A stretch of DNA of 27,914 nucleotides, from positions 1-27,914 of IMG/VR virus record IMGVR_UViG_3300024503_000143, one strand, 5' to 3'. The notes below the pieces were generated by a model, which made no database searches, was not told where the DNA came from, and saw nothing but the letters and a program-made list of their open reading frames with translations. Shown in pieces: positions 1 through 5,964 of the stretch (positions within the stretch are counted from its first letter, which is position 1; every line of letters begins with the position of its first letter). The position numbers were made by a program, and so were the translations under genes. Source of the stretch: a virus.

Positions 1-1
1 C

Positions 2-430
2 GGTGTTGATCTGAACGAAACCGCTCTGGAAAACGCTGTGATTCAAATCGCCGCGTGGACCGATGAACGTGGTCTGTTGATCGCCGCCAAGCCCCGCAAA
101 CTGGTCATTCCGCCCAGCCTGATGTTCGTGGCCAAGCGTCTGCTTGACACCGAACTGCGTGTGGCTACCGCCGACAACGACATCAACGCCCTGAAGCAGA
201 TGGGTGCCATCCCTGAAGGCTTCACCGTCAACCACTTCTTGACCGACACCAACGCTTGGTTCCTGACCACTGACGTTCCCAACGGTCTGAAGCACTTCGA
301 GCGTATGCCTCTGGCTAACTCGATGGACGGTGATTTCGACACTGGCAACGTCCGCTACAAGGCTCGCGAGCGTTATTCGTTCGGCTGGTCTGATCCCCTC
401 GGTATCTGGGGTTCTTCAGGTTCGACCTGA
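2..430 (+). CDS. Major capsid protein, C-terminal part (5' truncated by window)
   Basis: This is the last 142 residues of an open frame that enters from the window edge; the GTG at 38 is an internal Val codon, not a start. The fragment reads like the C-terminal half of a phage major head protein, with a segment around LIAAKPRKLVIPP, then RLLDTELRVATADNDINAL, and an aromatic tail (RYSFGWSDPLGIWGSSGST). I recall this pattern from Mu gpT-like/HK97-fold capsid proteins of environmental phages; that is memory, not a search. It would form the icosahedral shell. Its stop at 428-430 is followed directly by a strong intrinsic terminator, as expected for a highly expressed capsid gene ending its own transcript. 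The N-terminus is not visible, so the full length and any delta domain are unknown. Confidence 0.8.
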   Translation, partial: GVDLNETALENAVIQIAAWTDERGLLIAAKPRKLVIPPSLMFVAKRLLDTELRVATADNDINALKQMGAIPEGFTVNHFLTDTNAWFLTTDVPNGLKHFERMPLANSMDGDFDTGNVRYKARERYSFGWSDPLGIWGSSGST

Positions 431-437
431 TAGGATT

Positions 438-464
438 GGGGGGCCTTGTGCCCCCCTTTCTTTT
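438..464 (+). terminator. Rho-independent terminator after the capsid gene
   Basis: A perfect 7-bp GC stem (GGGGGGC at 438-444, GCCCCCC at 450-456) closes a 5-nt loop and is followed at once by TTTCTTTT (457-464). It begins 8 nt after the capsid stop codon. This is a textbook intrinsic terminator and should end or attenuate capsid transcription. Genes downstream then need read-through or their own promoter. Confidence 0.9.
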
Positions 465-465
465 G

Positions 466-497
466 GGGTATATTGATACCCATTCCGGGGTTCCCGG
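466..497. repeat. Two adjacent short palindromes in the post-capsid intergenic region
   Basis: Just after the terminator are two perfect inverted repeats: GGGTAT-ATTG-ATACCC (466-481) and CCGGG-GTT-CCCGG (485-497). They lie in the only non-coding stretch longer than 100 nt in the window (431-565). They could be an operator, RNA processing hairpins, or a 5' UTR structure for the next gene. I see no convincing sigma70 -35/-10 pair beside them. The rest of the gap, 498-556, holds no feature I can name. Confidence 0.5.
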
Positions 498-565
498 TGT
501 TCTGACAGTCCCGGCTGACGACATGCAGACAGAGCACCCAAACGTTTCTCGCATGTGAGGAAAAA

Positions 566-967
566 ATGGCAAATACGACTTTTACCGGGCCGGTTCGGTC
601 GCAAAACGGCTTCCAAGACATAACCGTCAACGCTACTACTGGTGCCGTAACTATTGACGCATCGTTTGGCACTGATGTCGTTTTGGGCACTCAGTCCCTC
701 TCTGGCGCTGGCGCGGTTGACATTACCAACGCTTTCACTTCTCTGACTACCACAGGTGCTTCGCAAGCCTTGACTTTGGCTAATGGCACTGTAGGCGAGA
801 TCAAGATCATCAGCCACGCTGTGGACGGCGGCTCGGCAATCCTGACTCCAACGACACCTCTTGGTTTTGCAACCATCACGTTTACCGCCGCAGGCGATAG
901 CGTCATGCTGGTTTACACTTCGGCTGGTTGGGCCATCATCGGTTCTCGCGGCGTCACCATCGCCTAA
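566..967 (+). CDS. Small beta-rich structural protein (head decoration or fibre candidate)
   Basis: 133 residues starting at ATG 566, with a GAGGAA-type ribosome site about 5 nt upstream (TGAGGAAAAAATG). The sequence is Thr/Ala/Gly/Val-rich with short alternating hydrophobic strands and few charges, as in all-beta virion proteins; it has no signal peptide or membrane segment. The C-terminal pattern (FATITFTAAGDSVMLVYTS, then GWAIIGSRG) resembles a small beta-barrel edge seen in phage fibre and head-decoration proteins. Its place directly after the major capsid gene favours a capsid-surface role, but that is inference. It lies downstream of the capsid terminator, so it may be transcribed separately or by read-through. 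I do not recognise a named family. Confidence 0.7.
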   Translation: MANTTFTGPVRSQNGFQDITVNATTGAVTIDASFGTDVVLGTQSLSGAGAVDITNAFTSLTTTGASQALTLANGTVGEIKIISHAVDGGSAILTPTTPLGFATITFTAAGDSVMLVYTSAGWAIIGSRGVTIA

Positions 968-982
968 TAGGAGCATCGCATC

Positions 983-1261
983 ATGATGCAAACAGACGTC
1001 AAAAGTGCCACGGCCACCGCCAACGGCACGATGGTGAACCAACCCACCCGGGTCAAAGGCGTTTTGATCACTACGACTGGCACAGCCGGTTCGGTGGTGC
1101 TCAGAGATGGCGGCTCGGGCGGTACGGCGCTCATCACGCTCAACACCCCTGCGGTGGCTGAGATGTTTAACGCGTTGTTGCCCGCCGAAGGCGTGCGGTT
1201 TACGACTGACGTTTATGTCACCGTGTCCAACGTCGCCTCTGTCACGGTGTTCTATGGCTAA
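983..1261 (+). CDS. Small beta-rich hypothetical structural protein
   Basis: 92 residues, starting ATG 983 (a second ATG follows at 986), with TAGGAG about 10 nt upstream. It is another low-charge, Thr/Val/Gly-rich protein, with strands such as GVLITTTGTAGSVVLRDGG and VYVTVSNVASVTVFYG. It probably pairs with the preceding gene as a minor head component, because the two are 15 nt apart and of similar composition. There are no catalytic motifs, cysteines or membrane segments. Its last 8 nt overlap the start of the next gene. No named family is recognised; function is inferred only from context and composition. Confidence 0.65.
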   Translation: MMQTDVKSATATANGTMVNQPTRVKGVLITTTGTAGSVVLRDGGSGGTALITLNTPAVAEMFNALLPAEGVRFTTDVYVTVSNVASVTVFYG

Positions 1262-1577
1262 GACCCCCGCATGGCAACGCAAGGAAGGCAAGAATCCCAG
1301 CGGCGGATTGAACGCCAAGGGGCGAGCCTCCTACAACGCGGCCAACCCGGGCAAGCCGGGGTTGAAAAGACCTCAGCCCGAGGGCGGTTCACGGCGCGAC
1401 TCTTTCTGTGCCCGAATGAAGGGCATGAAAGCCAAACTGACATCAGCCGAGACAGCACGGGACCCGGACAGCAGGATCAACAAGAGCCTGCGTGCGTGGA
1501 ACTGCGCTGATGGTGGTTATGTCAAAGCCGCTGATGGATGTGCTGAACGAGGCAAAACCAAAGGTCGAATGGTTTAG
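1254..1577 (+). CDS. DUF6321-like small basic phage protein
   Basis: 107 residues from ATG 1254, which overlaps the preceding stop by 8 nt. This start gives MAKTPAWQRKEGKNPSGG, the N-terminus I recall for the phage/environmental family annotated DUF6321 (unverified). Conserved-looking landmarks are AWQRKEGKNPSGGLNAKGR, a SFCARMKGMKAK segment and a Cys-containing C-terminal part (NCADGGYVKAADGCAERG). It is rich in Lys, Arg and Gly and probably partly disordered. There is no obvious Shine-Dalgarno, so translation is probably coupled to the upstream gene. Function is unknown. Neighbouring small basic proteins suggest a capsid-interior or DNA-associated role, which is speculation. A longer reading from 1107 in the same frame would overlap the upstream gene heavily and is unlikely. 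Confidence 0.75.
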   Translation: MAKTPAWQRKEGKNPSGGLNAKGRASYNAANPGKPGLKRPQPEGGSRRDSFCARMKGMKAKLTSAETARDPDSRINKSLRAWNCADGGYVKAADGCAERGKTKGRMV

Positions 1578-1579
1578 AA

Positions 1580-1828
1580 ATGGAACTGATGGTATGGAAC
1601 GCCTTGCTGACTACATTTCTTGGGCTTCTAGGATGGAGTCTAAGAGAGAAGTCAGCCGAACTGCTCAGGGTGCAGATTCTTCTGAATCGCACTCGGGAGG
1701 AGATCGCCAAGGAGTATGTGACCAAAATGGAGGTTCACAGCGACATCAATCGGGTTTTGGATCGGATCGACCGGTTGGAAAAGAAAATTGATGACTTCAT
1801 GAAGGAACAACGAAGTGCCATCAGTTAG
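1580..1828 (+). CDS. Small membrane-anchored coiled-coil protein
   Basis: 82 residues from ATG 1580. Residues about 4-20 form a short hydrophobic segment (MVWNALLTTFLGLLGW). A long charged helix follows with heptad-like spacing (EVHSDINRVLDRIDRLEKKI), probably a coiled coil. The topology is N-in with a cytoplasmic or periplasmic helical arm, which resembles small phage membrane proteins such as i-spanin-like or holin-accessory proteins. It lies far from the lysis cassette at 16.7-19.0 kb, so a lysis role is not supported by context. It overlaps the next gene by 14 nt. No named family; membrane association is the only property I would rely on. Confidence 0.65.
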   Translation: MELMVWNALLTTFLGLLGWSLREKSAELLRVQILLNRTREEIAKEYVTKMEVHSDINRVLDRIDRLEKKIDDFMKEQRSAIS

Positions 1829-2144
1829 CAAAAAACAACATAATTTCATGGCGGCGGTGGCCAACAACCCAGCGTTTGCCAAGAAAGCAGGCGTCCCACA
1901 GTCTGTGGGAAAAGAGTTTGTAAAAGCGGACAAGGAGTCTGGTATGAAATCGATGAAGAAAATGGCTGGCGGCGGCATGACCACTGCCAAAATGGGCGCT
2001 GTTAAGACTGCGGCTCCTAGCCGTGACGGTCTGGCCACCAAGGGTAAAACCAAGGGCAAGCAAGTTGTCATGTCGGGTTCCAAGCCTTTGGGCATGAAAA
2101 ATGGCGGCATGACCAAGAAGATGAATTACGGCGGGAAGTGCTGA
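1815..2144 (+). CDS. Small Lys/Gly-rich phage protein with a KKMAGGGM motif
   Basis: 109 residues, probable GTG start at 1815 with GAAGGAA at 1801-1807. The start overlaps the upstream gene by 14 nt in another frame. The N-terminus (SKKQHNFMAAVANNPAFAKK) is a recurrent opening in small phage proteins that I recall but cannot name firmly. The remainder is strongly basic and glycine-rich, with repeated KMxxGG-type units (KKMAGGGMTTAKMG, GMKNGGMTKKMNYGGKC) and one terminal cysteine. It is probably disordered and nucleic-acid or membrane interacting; this is inferred from composition only. It is one of seven small basic proteins clustered in the head/neck region. Confidence 0.65.
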   Translation: MPSVSKKQHNFMAAVANNPAFAKKAGVPQSVGKEFVKADKESGMKSMKKMAGGGMTTAKMGAVKTAAPSRDGLATKGKTKGKQVVMSGSKPLGMKNGGMTKKMNYGGKC

Positions 2145-2145
2145 G

Positions 2146-2430
2146 ATGAGACCCAGCCGTGGCATGGGGGCCATCCTGCCCAGCAAAATGCCGGGCGGGG
2201 TTAAAAAGGCGCGTCGTGACAACACAGACTTTACTGAGTACGCCGAGGGCGGAAAGGTAAAGTCCAAAGTCAATGAGGCCGGTGTTTACACTAAGCCCGG
2301 GATGCGCAAGTCGCTGTTTGAGTCCATCAAGTCTCGGGCGGTGCAGGGTACTGGGGCAGGTCAATGGAGCGCAAGAAAAGCGCAATTGTTGGCCAAGCAG
2401 TACAAAGCCAAGGGTGGGGGCTACAAGTGA
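2146..2430 (+). CDS. Small basic protein, DUF5872-like N-terminal half
   Basis: 94 residues from ATG 2146, one base after the preceding stop. The C-terminal 45 residues contain KPGMRKSLFESIK and GQWSARKAQLLAKQYKAKGG. I associate this with the uncharacterised domain DUF5872 of phages and large DNA viruses (unverified memory). The N-terminal half has a YAEGGKVKSK unit like the GG motifs in neighbouring genes. It overlaps the next gene by 4 nt (GTGA), and that gene reads like the remainder of the same family. No enzymatic motif is visible and function is unknown. The basic GQWSARK helix suggests nucleic-acid contact, by inference. Confidence 0.7.
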   Translation: MRPSRGMGAILPSKMPGGVKKARRDNTDFTEYAEGGKVKSKVNEAGVYTKPGMRKSLFESIKSRAVQGTGAGQWSARKAQLLAKQYKAKGGGYK

Positions 2431-2660
2431 AAGACCCGCAGAAATCGCTCAAGGACTGGACGGCACAGAAGTGGCGCACCAAGTCTGGCAAACCGTCTTC
2501 CAAGACGGGGGAGCGGTATCTGCCCGAAGCCGCGATCAAAGCCCTATCCCCTGCTGAGTACGCCGCCACGACCAAGGCCAAGCGTGCGGGCAAAAAGGCA
2601 GGTAAACAGTTTGTAAAGCAACCCAAGGGGATTGCGCAGAAGACCGCGAGGTACCGATAA
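2427..2660 (+). CDS. Small basic protein, DUF5872-like C-terminal half
   Basis: 77 residues from GTG 2427, preferred over an upstream in-frame ATG at 2364 because it forms a GTGA overlap with the previous stop and follows a purine-rich GGGTGGGGG (2412-2420). Sequence landmarks are SLKDWTAQKWRTKSGKPS, TGERYLPEAAIKALSPAEYA and KKAGKQFVKQPKGIAQKTA. In other viruses I recall these following directly after a GQWSARK-type segment, which here sits in the preceding gene, so the pair may be one ancestral protein split in two. It is very Lys/Arg-rich and of unknown function. Its TAA overlaps the next ATG by one base. Confidence 0.7.
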   Translation: MKDPQKSLKDWTAQKWRTKSGKPSSKTGERYLPEAAIKALSPAEYAATTKAKRAGKKAGKQFVKQPKGIAQKTARYR

Positions 2661-2839
2661 TGGCTGAGAAATGGATTCAGAAAGCGATCAAAAAGCCCGG
2701 CGCGTTAAGGTCAGAACTTGGCGCGAAGCCCGGGAAACCGATCCCCGCGAAAAAACTTGCCGCCGCCGCAAAGAAACCCGGAATTACGGGCCAACGTGCT
2801 CGGCTTGCGCAGACGCTCAAGGGCTTGAAAAAGAAGTAA
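2660..2839 (+). CDS. 59-residue Lys-rich phage protein (MAEKWIQKAIKKPG)
   Basis: A short gene from ATG 2660, whose A is shared with the preceding TAA, to TAA 2837-2839. The product begins MAEKWIQKAIKKPGALR and ends KGLKKK. It is very basic, with several proline-glycine turns (KKPGAL, AKPGKPIPAKK, KKPGIT) and amphipathic helices between. I recall near-identical small proteins in many environmental phages, without assigned function. It sits in tight tandem between the DUF5872-like half and the next structural gene. A role in DNA condensation or as a small capsid-internal protein is possible but unproven. The overlapping frame starting at 2671 is rejected because it lacks this conserved-looking sequence. 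Confidence 0.75.
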   Translation: MAEKWIQKAIKKPGALRSELGAKPGKPIPAKKLAAAAKKPGITGQRARLAQTLKGLKKK

Positions 2840-2842
2840 GAC

Positions 2843-3787
2843 ATGGCAACCACATCCGGCGCTTCAGGGTTTAACCTAGACCTCACAGAAATTGTTGAGG
2901 AGGCGTTTGAGCGCGTCGGCTCAGAGATGCGCACGGGCTACGATCTGAAGACTGCCCGTCGTTCCATGAATCTGATGTTCGCAGACTGGGCCAACCGGGG
3001 CATCAACATGTGGACGTTTGAGCAAGGCACGATCAATCTCGTGCAGGGGCTGAACACCTACACTTTGCCCAACGACACAGTGGACTTGCTGGAGCATGTG
3101 ATCCGCACCCAAGCCAACCAGCAGTCCAATCAGGCCGACCTGACAATCACGCGTATCAGTGTTTCTACCTACGCCACGATTCCCAACAAGTTGACGCAAG
3201 CCCGCCCCATTCAAGTCTGGGTTCAGCGTTTGGACGGGCAAATCTCTCCCACCGGGTTCACATACCAGAGCGCAGATACGGGAGCGCAGACTGTAACTTT
3301 ATCCAGTACTGCTGGTTTGCCCACAACAGGTTATCTGAACATTGGGTCGGAGACCATTTACTACGGCTGGATTGCCAGCGCCACCACGCTTGGTGGGGTG
3401 TTCCGTGCTCAGAATGGCACAAGCCAAACCAGCCCAGCCGTGGGCACAGCCGTATATGTCAACAACATTCCCCGTGTGACGGTCTGGCCGACACCCGATC
3501 AGGGCACTGTGGCTACCCCGTACTACCAGTTTGTCTACTGGCGCATGCGCCGAGTTGAGGATGCCGGTGGTGGTGTGAACGTCATGGACGTGCCCTTCCG
3601 CTTTATCCCCTGTATGGTTGCTGGGCTGGCCTACTACATGGCACTCAAAGTCCCCGGGGCGATGGAGCGTTTGCCGGTGCTCAAACAGCAGTACGATGAG
3701 GCTTGGGACTTGGCGTCTCAGGAAGACCACGAGAAGGCGGCTGTGCGGTTTGTGCCGCGTCGCCAGTACATCTCTGGAGCCTTCTGA
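2843..3787 (+). CDS. Neck/head-tail connector-type structural protein
   Basis: 314 residues from ATG 2843. The N-terminal 100 residues are helical (LTEIVEEAFERVGSE, LKTARRSMNLMFADWANRG) and lead into INMWTFEQGTINLVQGLNTY, a pattern typical of phage adaptor/stopper proteins that dock on the portal; P22 gp4-like is my best analogy. Residues about 128-215 look like an inserted beta domain (TVTLSSTAGLPTTGYLNI, ETIYYGWIASATTLGGVFR). The C-terminus returns to helices (KVPGAMERLPVLKQQYDEAW). It is followed by the zinc-ribbon gene with a 1-nt TGATG overlap and, 0.9 kb on, by the SU10-like adaptor. It probably contributes to the head-tail interface; the exact position is inferred. No catalytic site is seen. 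Confidence 0.65.
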   Translation: MATTSGASGFNLDLTEIVEEAFERVGSEMRTGYDLKTARRSMNLMFADWANRGINMWTFEQGTINLVQGLNTYTLPNDTVDLLEHVIRTQANQQSNQADLTITRISVSTYATIPNKLTQARPIQVWVQRLDGQISPTGFTYQSADTGAQTVTLSSTAGLPTTGYLNIGSETIYYGWIASATTLGGVFRAQNGTSQTSPAVGTAVYVNNIPRVTVWPTPDQGTVATPYYQFVYWRMRRVEDAGGGVNVMDVPFRFIPCMVAGLAYYMALKVPGAMERLPVLKQQYDEAWDLASQEDHEKAAVRFVPRRQYISGAF

Positions 3788-4215
3788 TGCCTAATCGGTT
3801 TTCGTCTGGCAAATACGCGATTGCCCAGTGCGATCGTTGTAATTTTCGGTTCAAGTTGAAGGAACTGAAGACGGAGATCATCAAGACCAAAAACTACCAG
3901 ATTCTGGTCTGCCCTCAGTGCTGGGACCCCGACCACCCGCAATTGCAACTGGGTATGTACCCGGTGGAAGACCCGCAGGCAGTCAGAAACCCTCGTCCCG
4001 ATGTCACATATCGGCTGGGCGGCAACAGTGGCTTACAGATCACAAACACCTCTGGCACCGCCCCAAGCGAAGACGGGACGGCCACGGGGGGCAGTCGAAT
4101 CTTCCAGTGGGGGTGGAACCCTGTTGGCGGTTCTTCGTTTTTTACCGCAAATGAGACGCCAAACAACTTGGTGATTACGGTAAATTTGGGTACAGTAACG
4201 GTAGCAACGACATAA
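3787..4215 (+). CDS. Zinc-ribbon phage protein with C-terminal beta segment
   Basis: 142 residues from ATG 3787, which shares its A with the preceding TGA. Two CxxC knuckles, C15-x2-C18 and C42-x2-C45 (CDRC and CPQC), sit 23 residues apart and would bind one structural zinc. Between them lies a basic strand/helix (FRFKLKELKTEIIKTK). Residues 50-80 are proline-rich and probably extended (GMYPVEDPQAVRNPRPDV). The last 60 residues are Gly/Ser/Thr-rich with a terminal beta strand (NNLVITVNLGTVTVATT). I recall similar proteins, beginning MPNRFSSGKYAIAQCDRC, next to phage neck genes, with no known function. It could be a virion component or an assembly factor. Confidence 0.7.
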   Translation: MPNRFSSGKYAIAQCDRCNFRFKLKELKTEIIKTKNYQILVCPQCWDPDHPQLQLGMYPVEDPQAVRNPRPDVTYRLGGNSGLQITNTSGTAPSEDGTATGGSRIFQWGWNPVGGSSFFTANETPNNLVITVNLGTVTVATT

Positions 4216-4225
4216 GGAGTCGGAC

Positions 4226-4420
4226 ATGGACAAGAAAGACTTGGCACAGGACAAAAAGATGATCGCATCTGCTGTGCATAAACACGAAAAGCGCATGCAC
4301 CCGGGCAAGCCCGTAACCAAATTGCGTGCTGGCGGCAAGACCAACGCGGACATGCTCAAGATGGGCCGCAATCTGGCCAAGATTGCCAACCAAAAATCGC
4401 CCGGTCGTAAAGGAGCCTGA
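4226..4420 (+). CDS. Small basic phage protein (KHEKRMHPGKP type)
   Basis: 64 residues from ATG 4226, preceded by AAGGAG 10 nt upstream. It is helical and basic: KKMIASAVHKHEKRMHPGKP followed by TKLRAGGKTNADMLKMGRNL. It carries the same Gly-Gly-Lys style of linker as the small proteins at 1.8-2.8 kb. It lies between the zinc-ribbon gene and another small gene. The family is familiar to me from environmental phage genomes but has no function I can state. Its charge and histidines are compatible with nucleic-acid contact, by inference. Confidence 0.7.
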   Translation: MDKKDLAQDKKMIASAVHKHEKRMHPGKPVTKLRAGGKTNADMLKMGRNLAKIANQKSPGRKGA

Positions 4421-4422
4421 TC

Positions 4423-4629
4423 ATGGCAACTACGCAATACAAAAACCCCAAGTATCAGCCGATGGAAGAGGCGGGTAAATCGAACCAGAAGAAATTTCTG
4501 AAAGACACCCCTTTGTCCGTGGCCAATGCCCGTAGCGATGACTACGCCGGGGTCAAGACCAGCGGCATCAAGATTCGCGGCACTGGTGCCGCCACCAAGG
4601 GCGTGATGGCCCGAGGCCCGATGGGTTGA
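4423..4629 (+). CDS. Small hypothetical phage protein
   Basis: 68 residues from ATG 4423, with AAAGGAG 8 nt upstream inside the end of the previous gene. It opens with polar, probably disordered sequence (TTQYKNPKYQPMEEAGKSNQ), then SDDYAGVKTSGIKIRGTGAA and a terminal MARGPMG. The TSGIKIRGTGAATKG stretch looks conserved and recurs, in my memory, in small phage proteins beside adaptor genes. There are no cysteines, membrane segments or catalytic motifs. It ends 8 nt before the adaptor start and is probably co-translated with it. Confidence 0.65.
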   Translation: MATTQYKNPKYQPMEEAGKSNQKKFLKDTPLSVANARSDDYAGVKTSGIKIRGTGAATKGVMARGPMG

Positions 4630-4637
4630 GGTGATAG

Positions 4638-5333
4638 ATGAATTACACCCAGTTAAGTGATGCGATTCAGGCGTACACGGAAAACACCGAAGCGAACTTT
4701 ATCGCTGAGATTCCTGTTTTCGTTACGCAGGCAGAACAGCGCATCTACAACTCGGTGCAGTTTCCTTCTTTGCGTAAAAACATGACGGGTGTCACGCAGT
4801 CTGGTAATAAGTACCTGTCTGCGCCTGATGATTTTCTGTCGGTGTTCTCTTTGGCCGTGATTGACGCCTCGGGTAACTACGAGTACCTGCTCAACAAAGA
4901 CGTTAACTTCATCCGCCAAGCGTATCCCAACCCAACAACAGACACAGGCATTCCCAAGTACTACGCGCTTTTTGGCCCCAAAGTTGTGAGTGGAGTGATC
5001 AGCGACGAGTTGTCATTCATCCTTGGGCCAACCCCTGACGCAATCTACAGCGTCGAATTGCACTTCTATTACTACCCTGAGTCAATAACAACTGCGGCTG
5101 ATGGACGCACATGGCTTGGCGATAATTTTGACTCTGTACTTTTGTACGGCTCGTTGGTTGAGGCTTACACCTACATGAAGGGTGAGCAAGACATGATGGC
5201 CATGTACAACCAGAAATACATGGAAGCCCTTGCGCTTGCCAAACGTCTGGGCGATGGCCTTGAGCGTAGCGATGCATACCGCAGTGGCCAGTTCCGTGCA
5301 CCGCCGTTGCCTCAGAATAGTGGGGTTGCTTGA
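4638..5333 (+). CDS. Head-tail adaptor protein, SU10-like
   Basis: 231 residues from ATG 4638, with GAGGTGAT immediately upstream. The N-terminus (YTQLSDAIQAYTENTEANF, then IPVFVTQAEQRIYNSVQFP) is the helical opening I associate with the phage SU10-type adaptor family. Adaptors form a dodecameric ring under the portal and connect it to the tail nozzle. A beta-rich middle follows (LSAPDDFLSVFSLAVIDASG, ELSFILGPTPDAIYSVELH). The C-terminal helices (LVEAYTYMKGEQDMMAMYNQ, YMEALALAKRLGDGLERSDA) end in a proline-rich tail. Length and order fit a complete adaptor. Together with the nozzle-like gene at 19 kb it argues for a podovirus-like neck. The next gene starts on its stop codon (TGATG). Confidence 0.75.
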   Translation: MNYTQLSDAIQAYTENTEANFIAEIPVFVTQAEQRIYNSVQFPSLRKNMTGVTQSGNKYLSAPDDFLSVFSLAVIDASGNYEYLLNKDVNFIRQAYPNPTTDTGIPKYYALFGPKVVSGVISDELSFILGPTPDAIYSVELHFYYYPESITTAADGRTWLGDNFDSVLLYGSLVEAYTYMKGEQDMMAMYNQKYMEALALAKRLGDGLERSDAYRSGQFRAPPLPQNSGVA

Positions 5334-5755
5334 TGGCGCTCACAGGCAATTACTCTTGCAACACCCTGCGCTCTGGTCTGGCCAACGGCACGATCAACTT
5401 TGCCACGGACACTTTCTATTTGGCACTGTACACAAACACGGCCACTTTGGACTCGACCACCACGGCGTACACGACCACGGGTGAAGCGTCTGGCGGCAAC
5501 TACGTTGCCGGGGGGCAGGTCGTTACTGCCACGGTTTCATCTGAGAACACATCCACGGGTAGCACGGTCTACGTCAACTTCTCGTCCCCCGCGTGGACGG
5601 GCGCGATTACTGCTCGAGGCGCGTTGATTTACACGCCGGGCGACAATGGCGCTGTGTGCGTCTTGGACTTTGGTTCGGACAAAAATTCCGTCAACACGTT
5701 CACTGTGCAGATGCCAGAGAACACTTCAACCTCAGCACTAATAAGGCTTGTCTAA
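5333..5755 (+). CDS. Small structural protein, paralogue A
   Basis: 140 residues from ATG 5333, overlapping the adaptor TGA by one base. Uncharged beta-type sequence contains DTFYLALYTNTATLDSTTTA followed by YTTTGEASGGNYVAGG, which is clearly matched by the gene at 5965 (ALYLTTATINASTTAYTATG, then NYSAGG). Both also share an FGS...TFT..MP C-terminal pattern. This identifies two copies of one virion-protein family separated by a 64-residue gene. It is likely a tail or fibre-base component, judging from the position between adaptor and fibres. No known enzymatic motif is present. Confidence 0.7.
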   Translation: MALTGNYSCNTLRSGLANGTINFATDTFYLALYTNTATLDSTTTAYTTTGEASGGNYVAGGQVVTATVSSENTSTGSTVYVNFSSPAWTGAITARGALIYTPGDNGAVCVLDFGSDKNSVNTFTVQMPENTSTSALIRLV

Positions 5756-5756
5756 C

Positions 5757-5951
5757 ATGGCACTTGTCAACACCACCAAAGGCGAAATGGACGAATCCTT
5801 GCTTGAGAAAAAAGAGGGTTCCGTGGACAATGAAAACGAGTACACGACTTGGGTCGAGTATTGGTTGGAAGGCGAACTTGTTCACCGTTCGGTGCATGTT
5901 CAATTGAAACAAAACGTTTTGGCGGATGGGATTGCCGCCATGCTCGGTTAA
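5757..5951 (+). CDS. Small acidic hypothetical phage protein
   Basis: 64 residues from ATG 5757; a TTG at 5748 is possible but the ATG gives the opening MALVNTTKGEMDESLLEKKE that I recall for this small phage family. An AAGG lies about 10 nt upstream. The centre (NENEYTTWVEYWLEGELVHR, then SVHVQLKQNV) predicts a small two- or three-strand sheet. It is acidic, unlike the basic small genes upstream. It sits exactly between the two paralogous structural genes, so it may act with them in assembly; this is inference. No function is known. Confidence 0.65.
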   Translation: MALVNTTKGEMDESLLEKKEGSVDNENEYTTWVEYWLEGELVHRSVHVQLKQNVLADGIAAMLG

Positions 5952-5964
5952 CAAGGAGTTAAAA

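Noticed and set aside
1107-1253. Longer N-terminus for the DUF6321-like gene
   Set aside because: It would overlap most of the 983-1261 gene, and the familiar N-terminus MAKTPAWQRKEGKNPSGG begins at 1254.
416-1318. 300-codon open frame on the minus strand
   Set aside because: It runs antiparallel through the terminator and two + strand genes with good ribosome sites, and its translation is Arg/His-rich without any recognisable family.
1580-1828. i-spanin assignment for the membrane/coiled-coil protein
   Set aside because: The topology would fit, but it is 15 kb from the lysis genes and has no adjacent o-spanin.
2412-2430. Programmed -1 frameshift joining the two DUF5872-like halves
   Set aside because: The run T-GGG-GGC is not a proper X-XXY-YYZ slippery site, and no clear downstream stimulatory hairpin was seen; simple translational coupling explains the overlap.
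3703-3786. Upstream extension of the zinc-ribbon gene
   Set aside because: It overlaps the end of the previous gene and adds a Cys/Ala-rich stretch unlike the family; ATG 3787 overlaps the stop in the usual TGATG way.
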